A stretch of DNA of 64,000 nt, taken from contig RQOL01000863.1 in NCBI GenBank assembly GCA_013076295.1, forward strand, positions 990,233 to 1,054,232, in the 5' to 3' direction. The stretch's first letter is position 1. The number at the start of each line of letters is the position of its first letter. Position numbers and translations under genes: made by a program. Source of the stretch: Sanderia malayensis (lineage: Eukaryota > Cnidaria > Scyphozoa > Semaeostomeae > Pelagiidae). Below the pieces are notes generated by a model. The model had not been told where the DNA came from, did no database searches, and saw only the letters and a list, made by a program, of their open reading frames with translations. Of the stretch, positions 23,614 to 34,337 are shown piece after piece.

Positions 23614-26600
23614 TCAGTATAACACATAGGGTCCGGAAGTGCATTCGCTATACGATGGAGGTGGTGCATTTGGCATCGAAGATTCTGACTGATATGGTAC
23701 TTGTCCTTGGCTGGCGTTGACGGCTGAGGCATCGTGTATGAGCGGCGGGCTGACTGCTGGTCGAGTGGCTGGCGTAGTTGGCTCACTTGATTTTCCAGCG
23801 GTAGTAGTTGAATATGGATTAGAGGGTGGGTATGGATCAGAGGGTGGGTATTGACTAGAGGGTGGGTATGGATTAGAGGGTGGGCATGGATTAGACGGTG
23901 GGCATGGATTAGACGGTGGGCATGGATTAGAAGGTGGGTATGGATTAGACGGTGGGTGTGGATTAGACGGTGGGCATGGATTAGACGGTGGGTGTGTATT
24001 AGAGGGTGGTTTGGTAGCAACAGGCTGGTATTCTGTGTTTGTAGGGTTGGCAGTGTATGTGACTCGTGGGGAGGAAGATGTATTGGGACCATATTGTGTG
24101 CCAGGATGGGCATTAACACTTTGAGGCATGACAGTGGTTGCAGATTGGCCAGTAGTAGCGATAGCCATGTTTGGTTGGTTCTGCCTCAGAATAGCACTGT
24201 GGGCTGCTCTTCGTTTGCACTTGTAGATGACAATGGCCAGAGTAATCACAATTATAATCACTACCAAAACAATGGTCCCAATAGTTCCAGATGAAATCGA
24301 GTTTCTAGTAGAGTAACTATCATCAGCTCCAGGAGTTGATTTGTTAGCTGCAACAGAGATAGAAAATATGTAGTCCAGAAAGGCGATCTCGAAAATACGC
24401 TGACTTTGCAGTTTCCGTGTAAGATATTTCCTCAATTAGGCATCCTTGGGCATTTATTAACTTCAGAATATTTAAGGGAGATGCTTATTCAAGACAGGGC
24501 ACTTATTGCAACTTCAAGTAATAGAAAGACATTTTTGAAAGCAAACGGTCTTCATATTCTTTCACCAAACAATGTGTCAAAGAACCTTCAGGAAAAAGTG
24601 TCAGTTCGGTGCTTAGAGGGAGCCCATACTCGAAGGGGTTGTTTATTTCAAAATATGGTTTGCAGATGGGGCACTAAATCGGGGAAATATGATAAGGATT
24701 TCACGTATGTCAAAATGATGGGGAATGAATAATGGTTAAATACGTAGCCATCTTACGATTATATATGACATATCCAGCAACAAAGCCTCTGGAACCAAAC
24801 TGACTTCCTTCCTTGCATATGAATTCTATGTGCAAGTACATAGATGTGACAGTGTAAGCTTGAATATCAGACGTGTGGCACAGTTTTCCGCTTATCGGAT
24901 AGGAATAAGAGCTGGAAAAGCTAGAATCTCCTGTAAATAATAAAAAACAGGAAAGTTGAAACAGACCACTCCAATTTTCTGTGATTATATTTGCAATTCC
25001 ATGGTGTTGTGGCTTGTGTGGATATGATACTAAAACTGTCATTGGGTCATATTCTATTATAAGGTTGAATGTACTCAGCAAATTGTGGCATGTAAAAAAA
25101 GAAAAACAGCTTTATCAATGTTGGTAGGTGGTATTTTTAATTATTATCAAATAAATTTCTTACATAAAACCCAGTAATGAATGAAGTATGTGCTGTATTG
25201 GCCATGCTAAAGTTGCTGTCATAAAGGAAGATGAAATAAATTGCAAAAATGTGAAATAATAAGAAATTCTCCACTACTGACCACGAACTTGAACATAGTC
25301 TTGCATTCCACAGTATGCACCAGCAGTTGTATTGATGTCCATTAATGCAACACGAGCATTGTAGTAGCTTCCAACGAATGCTTTTTTACTGCATGGTGAT
25401 GATGACTTGCCATATGAGGAAGGCCAACCATGTGAAAATGTGATGCCAGAATCATCAAAACTTGTAGAGCTGATGGATTGGTGAAGTTTGAATTTCAACT
25501 GATATTTCACATATAAAAATGGGAAATCAGATGGTTTCTTTCAACAAAAAGTTTGCTTTACTTACCTGCATGATGTGGATGGATTAGTTGCAAGATAATG
25601 ATTGCTTTTGCTTCTCAGCTGGTATGTGAACTTGAAGCCCTGGCCATTAATTGAACCATCTGAGCGGAATTTAATCCTAGCATGACCATCAAATGAATAC
25701 ATCGGAAATAGTTCATTACTAGTTATGAAATTGTTAGAACAGTACTTCCCAATACTTGTGTATGATCTGATAGAAAAAATGCAGAGGAATGGTGTTATTT
25801 GTTGATTTAATCTAATTAAACATAGTAGAGGAATAAAAATTGTATCCCAATCCAGTGAAGTAAATATTTGATTTTCCAACAGGAGACAATATGTATATTT
25901 TAATCAATCGTAAAGAAATATCTCTCTGTCGCCACACCCATCTTTTAACAAAACAGCCTTGACAGTGGGAACTAACTCCAGTTTCCTAGGATCTCTTTAT
26001 CAATTTCTCAAAAACAACAATAAATATAGGACAAAAATAAGAGCATCCTTTGAACAAAATATTAACGAAATTTTGAAAGTTTTACGCAACGGGCCAAACA
26101 TTTTTAATCAGAAAAACTAATTCTGCTGGTTTTTTGAATATTTTCCAAATCAAATCAGTTTCTTCAGTGCGTTCCTCCAGTCCAGTGCTGCAGTTTCTTG
26201 GCCTTTTCTTATTTTAGAACGTGTTTTGTATAGACGGTTCTTTATAAGGAGAAGGCGTATTTGAAAAAGTGTTTATGCTTGCAAAAAAAAATAATCCCGA
26301 AAAATACTGGCCTGGCTGCCTGGCTTCAACAATGGAAAAATGGGCTGCGCCCTGGATCTGTGAGAGAAACGTTACCGATCGACCTCCAGTTTGGGACTAG
26401 TTTCGGACTAGTTTAGGACTAGTTTGGGACTAGTTTGGGACTATTTGCGCGGCTATATTATCAAAACTAAAGGCAATAAATCGCTTCAAATTGCATATAT
26501 ACAACATTCAGGCATGTAGAAAACAACCTTACTTTTATTGAATCATTTCCGTATGTTTTTCTTGTAAAAAACCTCTTCTCACAAGGGCCTATTTTCGTAA

Positions 26601-29600
26601 ACAATTAACACTGCGATGACAAAGTGCGTTGTATGTAAGTCTACTTTTTACCCCCTGGATAAGATAATGAACTTTTAATGCCACATTGATAAAATGTAGC
26701 TCTCCACGGTATGGTCATAAATTTTTGGCCGCTCTACTTTATTTTTTTCCTATGAAATTTTAACTCTGAAAACGACTCAGCCAGGAAAAAAGTGCTTCGC
26801 ATGTAAGTCTACTTTTTACCCCCTGGATGAGATAATGAATTTTTAATACCATATTAGTAAAATATAGTTCTCCACGGTGTGGTCATAAATTTTTGGGAGC
26901 TCTAACCTGCGTATTTCTTCAAAAATTTTATCTCTGAAAACGACTCAGCCACGGTTTGAGTGGAAAAATTTCAAAGTGTCAGGTGACAAAGTGCGTTGTA
27001 TGTAAGTCTACTTTTTACCCCCTAGATGAGATAATGAACTTTTAATGCCACATTGATAAAATGTAGCTCTCCACGGTATGGTCATAAATTTTTGGCCGCT
27101 CTACTTTATTTCTTTCCTATGAAATTTTAACTCTGAAAACGACTCAGCCAGGAAAAAAGTGCTTCGCATGTAAGTCTACTTTTTACCCCCTGGATGAGAG
27201 AATGAATTTTTAATGCCATATTAATGAAATATAGCTCTCCACGGTGTGGTCATAAATTTTTGGCCGCTCTAACCTACGTATTTCTTAAAAAATGATGCCT
27301 CTGAAAACGACTCAGCCACGGTTTGAGTGGGAAAATTTTGAAATGTCAGGTGACAAAGTGCGTTGTATGTAAGTCTACTTTTTACCCCCTGGATGAGATA
27401 ATGAATTTTCAGTGCTGTATTAATAAAATATAGCTCTCCACGGTGTGGTCATAAATTTTTGGCCGCTCTAACCTGCGTATTTCTTAAAAAATTTTAACTC
27501 TGAAAACGACTCAGCCACGAACAAATTGCTTTGCATGTAAGTCTACTTTCTACCCCCTGGATGAGAAATCAAAATTTTACTGACGGATTAATAAAATATA
27601 GCCCTGGACGATGCGGTCATAATTGTTTGACAACTCTATCTTGCGTATTTCTTAGAAATTTGATCGCTGAGAACCACTCAGCCACGGCTTAAGTGGAAAC
27701 ATTTCCAATGGTCACATGACAAAGTGCTCTCTATGTGCATTTGCTTTTTACCCCCTGGATGAGATAATTTTGGCAATATCGTTTTCTCCATGCGATTCAT
27801 CCTTAAAGTTATGTCTTCTTAGAAATACGCGAGATAGAGCTACCAAAAACTTATGACGGGGCCCTGGAGGGTTGTATTTTATTAACATGTCATTAACAAT
27901 TTATTATCTCATCCAGGGGGTAAAAAGTAGACTTACATGCGAAGCACTTTTTTCCTGGCTGAGTCGTTTTCAGAGTTAAAATTTCATAGGAAAGAAATAA
28001 AGTAGAGCGGCCAAAAATTTATGACCACACCGTGAAGAACTATATTTTATTAATATGGCATTGAAATTTCATTATCCCATCCAGGGGGTAAAAAGTAGAC
28101 TTACATACAACGCACTTTGTCACCTGACACTTAGAAATTTTTCCATTCAAACCGTGGCTGAGTCGTTTTCAGAGATAAATTTTTTTAAGAAATACGCAGG
28201 TTAGAGCTCCCAAAAATTTATGACCATACCGTGGAGAGCTATATTTTATTAATATGGCATTGAAAATTCATTATCCCATCCAGGGGGTAAAAAGTAGACT
28301 TACATACAACGCACTTTGTCACCTGACACTTAGAAATTTTTCCACTCAAACCGTGGCTGAGTCGTTTTCAGAGATAAAATTTTTTAACAAATACGCAAGA
28401 TAGAGCTCCCAAAAATTTATGACCACACCGTGAAGAACTATATTTTATAAATATGGCATTGAAAATTCATTATCCCATCCAGGGGGTAAAAAGTAGACTT
28501 ACATACAACGCACTTTGTCACCTGACACTTAGAAATTTTTCCACTCAAACCGTGGCTGAGTCGTTTTCAGAGATAAAATTTTTTAACAAATACGCAAGAT
28601 AGAGCTCCCAAAAATTTATGACCACACCGTGAAGAACTATATTTTATAAATATGGCATTGAAAATTCATTATCCCATCCAGGGGGTAAAAAGTAGACTTA
28701 CATACAACGCACTTTGTCACCTGACACTTAGAAATTTTTCCACTCAAACCGTGGCTGAGTCGTTTTCAGAGATAAAATTTTTTAACAAATACGCAAGATA
28801 GAGCTCCCAAAAATTTATGACCACACCGTGAAGAACTATATTTTATAAATATGGCATTGAAAATTCATTATCTCATCCAGGGGGTAAAAAGTAGACTTAC
28901 ACGCGAAGCACTTTTTTCCTGGCTGAGTCGTTTTCAGAGTTAAAATTTCATAGGAAAGAAATAAAGTAGAGCGGCCAAAAATTTATGACCATACCGTGGA
29001 GAGCTACATTTTATTAATATGGCATTGAAAATTCATTATCCCATCCAGGGGGTAAAAAGTAGACTTACATACAACGCAATTTGTCATCGCAGTGTCAATT
29101 GTTTACGAAAATAGGCCCTTGTGAGAAGAGGTTTTTTACAAGAAAAACATACGGAAATGATTCAATAAAAGTAAGGTTGTTTTCTACATGCCTGAATGTT
29201 GTATATATGCAATTTGAAGCGATTTATTGCCTTTAGTTTTGATAATATAGCCGCGCAAATAGTCCCAAACTAGTCCTAAACTAGTCCGAAACTAGTCCCA
29301 AACTGGAGGTCGATCGGTAGAAACGTTTGAAGATATTTTAGATCCAGAAATATCATGTCACGTATAGTTCTCTCCAATCTACTTCTTTTGTTTAATAAAA
29401 TTTTATATTACGTCCATTCCCTCAATTAATATGTTTACTGGGAACGGAATGGATACGAGATTTTCTCAGCATGAAAGGCAAAGGCCTAGTTGAGTACAGA
29501 CACAGAATAAGATCTTCCTATTCTGTGGTACAGATCAGTATACTGTATTACTAGTAATGTTTACCATTCACAGTCTTATCAGGGTCCACACTAATTTACG

Positions 29601-30052
29601 TGGCCAATAATGCAAGTTTAGAGGTTTAAAAATATGTGTACAGGCTCAAATACAGTTGAGTTCAGTTGAGCTTGGGGCTGGCTTGTAATTCCATGGCCAT
29701 TGAATCAATTTAACAAAGTTCTTCGGATTGCATTTGCCGTCTAACACGGGTTATACCATTTGGGTACGTTTCGTATAAATTACCTTGTCAAGAACACCTC
29801 TACATAGTCATTATTGCAATCGGGCATGTTTCCTTTCACATCGAATAAGAGCCATTTTATTTCAAGATAATATCCGCTGCTAAAAGATGAAGGCTCTATT
29901 GTTATCGTGCAATCGTCGTTGCTTGAAGACGCCACTGTGTGGGCCTGGCTTGATACAGTGGCATAAAGTGAAGTAGACGTGTAGCAACCCTTGGTGTATG
30001 ATACAGCTATCAACATCAAGAGGATCGATATTATCGCCAATATCTTCATCAT
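23614..30052 (-). CDS. CUB array locus A: two-CUB transmembrane protein with expanded tail
   Basis: Five exons (30052-29784, 25766-25566, 25469-25282, 24930-24757, 24347-23614) give about 521 codons. Exon 1 encodes a signal peptide (MMKILAIISILLMLIAVSYT) and Cys1-Cys2 of CUB1. Exon 2 completes CUB1 (IGKYC, FRSDGS) and supplies the first Cys of CUB2. Exons 3 and 4 complete CUB2 (SHGWP, YCGMQDYVQV, GKLC). Exon 5 has a juxtamembrane stalk, a helix (IGTIVLVVIIIVITLAIVIY), a basic stop-transfer stretch (KCKRR) and a long tail. The tail contains eleven tandem PPSNPY-type hexapeptides and PPPSYSE near the end. Compared with B and C, the stop codon has shifted, adding YVLY, and an internal PPPSY is degraded to SPPLI. 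Intron 1 is about 4 kb because it holds the foldback transposon at 26374-29318. Probably a cell-surface receptor or adhesion protein; the family is unrecognised. Confidence 0.8.
23812..24009 (-). repeat. Coding 18-bp minisatellite in the locus A tail
   Basis: Eleven tandem units of 18 bp each encode a hexapeptide PPS-N-P-[YCH] in the cytoplasmic tail of locus A. The corresponding tails of loci B and C have only one or two such units, followed by YPTANT-type repeats. The array keeps the reading frame because each unit is six codons. Confidence 0.85.
26374..29318. mobile_element. 2.9-kb foldback transposon with 9-bp target duplication
   Basis: The element begins ACCGATCGACCTCCAG at 26374 and ends with its reverse complement at 29318. 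Both sides carry AGAAACGTT (26365-26373 and 29319-29327), a 9-bp target duplication. Inside the ends are 11-bp GGGACTAGTTT units, five on the left and four on the right. Next come about 230 bp of inverted terminal sequence. Then tandem units of about 180 bp follow (each with GTAAGTCTACTTTTTACCCCCTGG and ACGACTCAGCC), running forward to about 27780 and reversed from about 27850. The whole element can fold into one giant hairpin. No transposase frame is present. A 9-bp duplication with long complex ends fits a Mutator-like or Foldback-type element. It sits in intron 1 of locus A. Confidence 0.85.
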
Positions 30053-30058
30053 ATTCAT

Positions 30059-31009
30059 CGTAAAGCAAAATATATTATTTCCTCCCATTATATTGTTGCC
30101 TAGCTTTGGAACGCAACGCAACAATGACAAGTTAAGAAAGCCTTCTTCAAACTTTCACAGTCACCATACACCTTTGCCACAAGCTTTATTTCAATGCAAC
30201 AATAGGGCAATGTAAATAAAGAAAAGCTCCATTAAAAAAGACATGTTTATGCAACCAAACAACAGTTTCATCTGCCTTGAAAAGAAATTTTGATAAAGAA
30301 AAATCTCGTTGTAGTGAACGGCGGCTGTTTTATTTATTATGAAATAAAAAATGGTCAAAACTGAACAAAAATAGTATCAAAATTTTATTGTTTGAGGACA
30401 GCTTTTTCTTTGGTCAACTTCCAACCAGTGTGACAGAACATATTTTGTATCTCTTAACAGTCAAATTTTTGTTTCCATGAACTTTTGCTAAAAGCGACTT
30501 TAAAGATGTTTCTAGTACAGTGTCAACAAAGATGTAACCTTTTCGTACATCGAATCAAATTATAATAAGTTTCTTATAATAAAAACGCCTACAGAAAAGC
30601 TACTTACTACATATAATTCTTTGTAACAATTCATTCAATAAATCACAATAATTGTGCAAAAAATAAAATTAGAAGGCTATTTGCAAGTGCATTTTAAAAA
30701 AAAATTCCAAATTACATAAAACATGTACTTGAAATGATGTTTTTAGCCACGTTAATTATTTCTATCCCTAAATTATAGTCCTACTTGATCGATTGTGAAC
30801 TTTGGTTAAAAGTGGCCAAGCAATAAAAAGCTGTATTCCTATACAACAGCAATAGTCCAGGCCTTACTACATTTATAAACAATACAACACAAAATTAATG
30901 AACATATTTCGATGAAAATTAAAAAAAACATGATTAATATTTTGATATGATGAATATATGTGACATCACATCAGATAATATAGATAATTTCAGTATAACA
31001 CATAATTGA
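30059..31009. other. Spacer: upstream of locus A, downstream of locus B
   Basis: No gene is supported. The left part is the 5' flank of locus A. The right part, from about 30800, is the 3' UTR and downstream flank of locus B and is clearly similar to the flank downstream of A, which shows the spacer was duplicated with the genes. Confidence 0.55.
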
Positions 31010-33979
31010 CTAAGGTCCTGAAACGCATTCGCTATATGATGGAGGTGGCGCATTTGGGATCAAAGATTCTGACTGATATGGTACTTGTCCTTGGCTGGCG
31101 TTGGCGGCTGAGGCATCGTATGAGGGTGGTGGGTAAATCGGTTGACTGGCTGGTGCAGTTGGCTCACTTGAATTTCCAGTGGTAGGAGTTGGATATGTAT
31201 TAGCAGTTGGATATGTATTAGCCGTTGGATATGTATTAGAGGGTGGGTATGGACTAGGAGGTGGATTGGTAGGAACAGGCTGGTATCCTGTATTTGTAGG
31301 GTTGGCAGTGTATGTGACTCGTGGGGAGGAAGATGTAGTGGGACCATATTGTGTGCCAGGATAGGCATTAACACTTTGAGGCATGACAGTGGTTGCAGGC
31401 TGGCCTGCGTTTCTAGTTGCAGCGGCGGCCATGTTTGGTTGGTTCTGCCTTGCAAAGGCACCACGAGTTGCTCTGCGCCTGCATATGCAGATGACGGTAG
31501 TAAGAATAACCACAATTATAACCACTACCACAATTACACTCCAAATAGTTCCATATGAAGATGATTTTTTAGTAGGGGTTACATTGTTGTGATAACTATC
31601 ATCGGCTCCAGGAGTTGGTTTGCTAGCTGCAATAAAAAGACATTTTTGAAATCAAACAGTCTTCATATTCTTTCACCAAACGATGTCAAAGAACCTTCAG
31701 GAAAAAGTGTCATTTTAACTCAGTACTTAAAGGGGGTGTTATACAAAGGGGTTGCTTATTTCAAAATATGGTCTGCAGATGGGCAATAAATTGAGGAAAT
31801 AATGATGGAGAATGAATAATGGTTAAATACGTTGCCAGCTTACGATCATATATGACATATCCAGCAACAAAGCCTCTCAAAGAAGACTGACTTCCTTCCT
31901 CGCGTTTGAATTCTATATGCATGTACTTGTACCTGACAGTGTAAGCTCGAATATCAGACACGTAGCACAGTTTTCCGCTTATTGAATAGGAATAAGAGCT
32001 GGGAAGGCTGGAATAATCTGTAAACAAAATGAAAAATAAAAGAATTGAAATAGATCTGATAAATGGTCTAATTTGCTGCAATTATATTTGCGATTCCATA
32101 GTGTTGTGGCTTGTGTCCATTTGATACTGAAACTATTGGGCCATATTGTATTATAAGGTTGAATGTACTCAGCAAATTGCTATACATGCAAGGTGAAGAA
32201 TGAAAAAATAAAGTTTATTGATATTATTAAATAAGGTTTTCGTTTTTTATCAAATGAATAAACAAAACATCTTACATAAAACCCATTATGTGCTGTATTG
32301 GGCATGCCAAAGCTACATTTAAAAAGGAAAGTGAAACACACTTGAAAATGTGCAATAATGACACATTATTTACTTACGACCTAGAAGCTGAACATAGTCT
32401 TCCCATCCACATCTAGTAGTTGTATCGACGTCCATAAACGCAACGCGGGCATTGTAGGAGTTTCCGATATATACTTTTTGAGTACAGGATGACGATGACT
32501 TGGCATACGGGGAAGGCCAACCTTGTGAAAACTTGATGCCAGAATCATCAAAACTTGTGCTAGAGCTGATGGATGGTTGAAGTTTGAATTTCAACTGATA
32601 TTTCACAGATAAAAATGGGAAATCAGATGGTTTCTTTTAACAAAAAACTTGCTTTACTTGCCTGCATGATGTGGAATATTTAGTTCCAAGATATTGGTTG
32701 CTTTTGCTTCTCAGCTGGTAAGAGAACTTAAAGCCCTTGCCATTAATTGAACCATCTGAGTGGAATTTAATCTTAGCATGACCATCAAATGAATACATCG
32801 GAAATAGTTCATTACTAGTTATGAAGTTATGAGAACAGTACTTCCCAATACTTTTGTATGATCTGATAGAAAAAATGGAAATGAAGAGTGTTATTTGTTG
32901 ATAGATTGATTCAACCTAATTATTATACACAGAGGAATGAAAACTACACCCTAATTTAATGAAATAAATGTTTAATTTTTCGACACAAGACCATTGACAG
33001 ACAGATATCGACAACAAATGTCTGCCACTACTTTGGATTTGAAGAAAGTGCTTATGGTTGCAGAAATGACAACTCCAAACTGATGCAATGGAACAAAATG
33101 TATTAAGGAAGACAAACTGTCCAGCTTCTGAAGAAGATACTCACTATGACTTGATCATATTCAGATTCAAGCCAACTGCATGCAACATCCCGCCCCAGAT
33201 TTAAGCAAGGTTAGGCACATTTTAGAGCAGGGTTGCCAGATGTCAGTTAGCCCGCCAAGCCAAATGGGTCATGAAATAAAGCCAAATAAAGCCAAACTTG
33301 AAAACGAGGTTAAAAAACAATAGAACCTGAAAACGAGGCTTTGATGATGTCATCAAAATGTAAGTGAACAAAAGAAGTATCACATGATTGTTCAGAATTC
33401 AAAGAGTGCACACTGTTTCACCCATGATTTGAGCCTTCGGTGTGCATTTTTTCTGCATTGAACAACCTGAATATCCTTTCCGTTACTTAAAATACTTACA
33501 ACAGTGGCTTTGAAAATTCAAGTTAGCTTAATTAAGCCAAATTTCTGGAAAAAGCCAAATTAAGCCAAATTTTAGCTCTAAGCCAAATCAATTTTTCTAA
33601 GCCAAGCACTTTTCAAAAAAGCCAAATTTCTGGAATTTGGCTTAGAAAAAGCCAATATGGCAACCCTGTTTTAGAGGCAGAATGAAGGTGTGAAAAGAAT
33701 TTACCTGCTCACAAACACCTCCACATAATCATTATAACAACTTGGCATGTTTCCTTTCACATCAAATGATAGCCATTTTATTTCAAGATAATATCTTTTG
33801 CTGCTGTAATAAGATGAAGGCCGAATCGTTATCGTGCAATCTTCGTAATTTTTGTAGTACGACTCTGAATTGGTACTTTTTGACGTCGTAGCATACAGCG
33901 TCGTAGAATAGCAATACTGCGAGCTTGGTTCAACAATTGACATCAAAAGGATGGATATAATCGTCAATATCTTCATCAT
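31010..33979 (-). CDS. CUB array locus B: two-CUB transmembrane protein with two PPxY motifs
   Basis: Five exons (33979-33705, 32862-32662, 32565-32378, 32017-31844, 31626-31010) give about 484 codons, all open. The signal peptide is MMKILTIISILLMSIVEPSS. CUB1 uses CYSTTLYATTS, ITIRPSSYY, SCYNDYVEVF, IGKYC and FHSDGS. CUB2 uses SQGWPSPYAKSSSSC, RCGWEDYVQL and GKLC. The helix is WSVIVVVVIIVVILTTVICIC, followed by RRRATRG and a tail with VNAYPGTQYGP, YPPPSYDA and APPPSYSE. The two PPxY motifs are potential WW-domain ligands. Exon 2 ends with a GC donor (CAG/GCAAGT), shared with locus C. Exon 3 most likely uses GTAAGT, one codon later than locus A; a weaker GTCGTA donor is the alternative. Intron 1 carries a 441-bp hAT-type MITE. 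This locus and C are close paralogues. Confidence 0.85.
33228..33668. mobile_element. 441-bp hAT-type MITE in intron 1 of locus B
   Basis: The ends CAGGGTTGCCA (33228) and TGGCAACCCTG (ending 33668) are inverted repeats flanked by TTTTAGAG on each side (33220-33227 and 33669-33676). An 8-bp duplication with CAGGG ends is typical of hAT elements. The interior repeats AAGCCAAAT words in both orientations. No transposase is present. Locus C, the closest paralogue, lacks it in the matching intron. Confidence 0.85.
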
Positions 33980-34337
33980 ATTTGCATTTTCAACGTGAAG
34001 CAAAATATATTCTTTCCAACTTTTGCCTTGTCTGGCTTTATAATGCAACAATAATTATATGATCAAAGTCTTCGCCAAACTTTAGGCATCCCATGCAGCC
34101 ATCTTGCTGCAAGCTCGAAATGCAATAACAAACAACAAACATAGAGAAACAGAAAGGAGGATTTTGGATAGAGAGCTAAATCCTATTGTTTCGGTCAAAG
34201 CGAGGTTGATACTTTTTTTTCAATCAAATCAATAGAAAAGGATTTGATTTGAAAAACATGATTAATATTTTGATATGATAAATATATGTGACATCACATC
34301 AGATGATATAGATAATTTAAATATAACACATAGTTGA

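Noticed and set aside
23604..24119. A His/Leu-rich frame (HTHRLIHAHRLI repeats) on the - strand
   Set aside because: It is another frame of the 18-bp coding minisatellite in the locus A tail; the PPSNPY frame is the one joined to the transmembrane helix.
23851..24294. A Trp/Arg-rich frame (RRWAWI repeats) on the + strand
   Set aside because: Antisense shadow of the same minisatellite.
26630..29090. Regular repeats that might be read as a CRISPR array or satellite
   Set aside because: Units are about 180 bp, change orientation in the middle and lie inside transposon ends with a 9-bp duplication; this is also a eukaryotic window.
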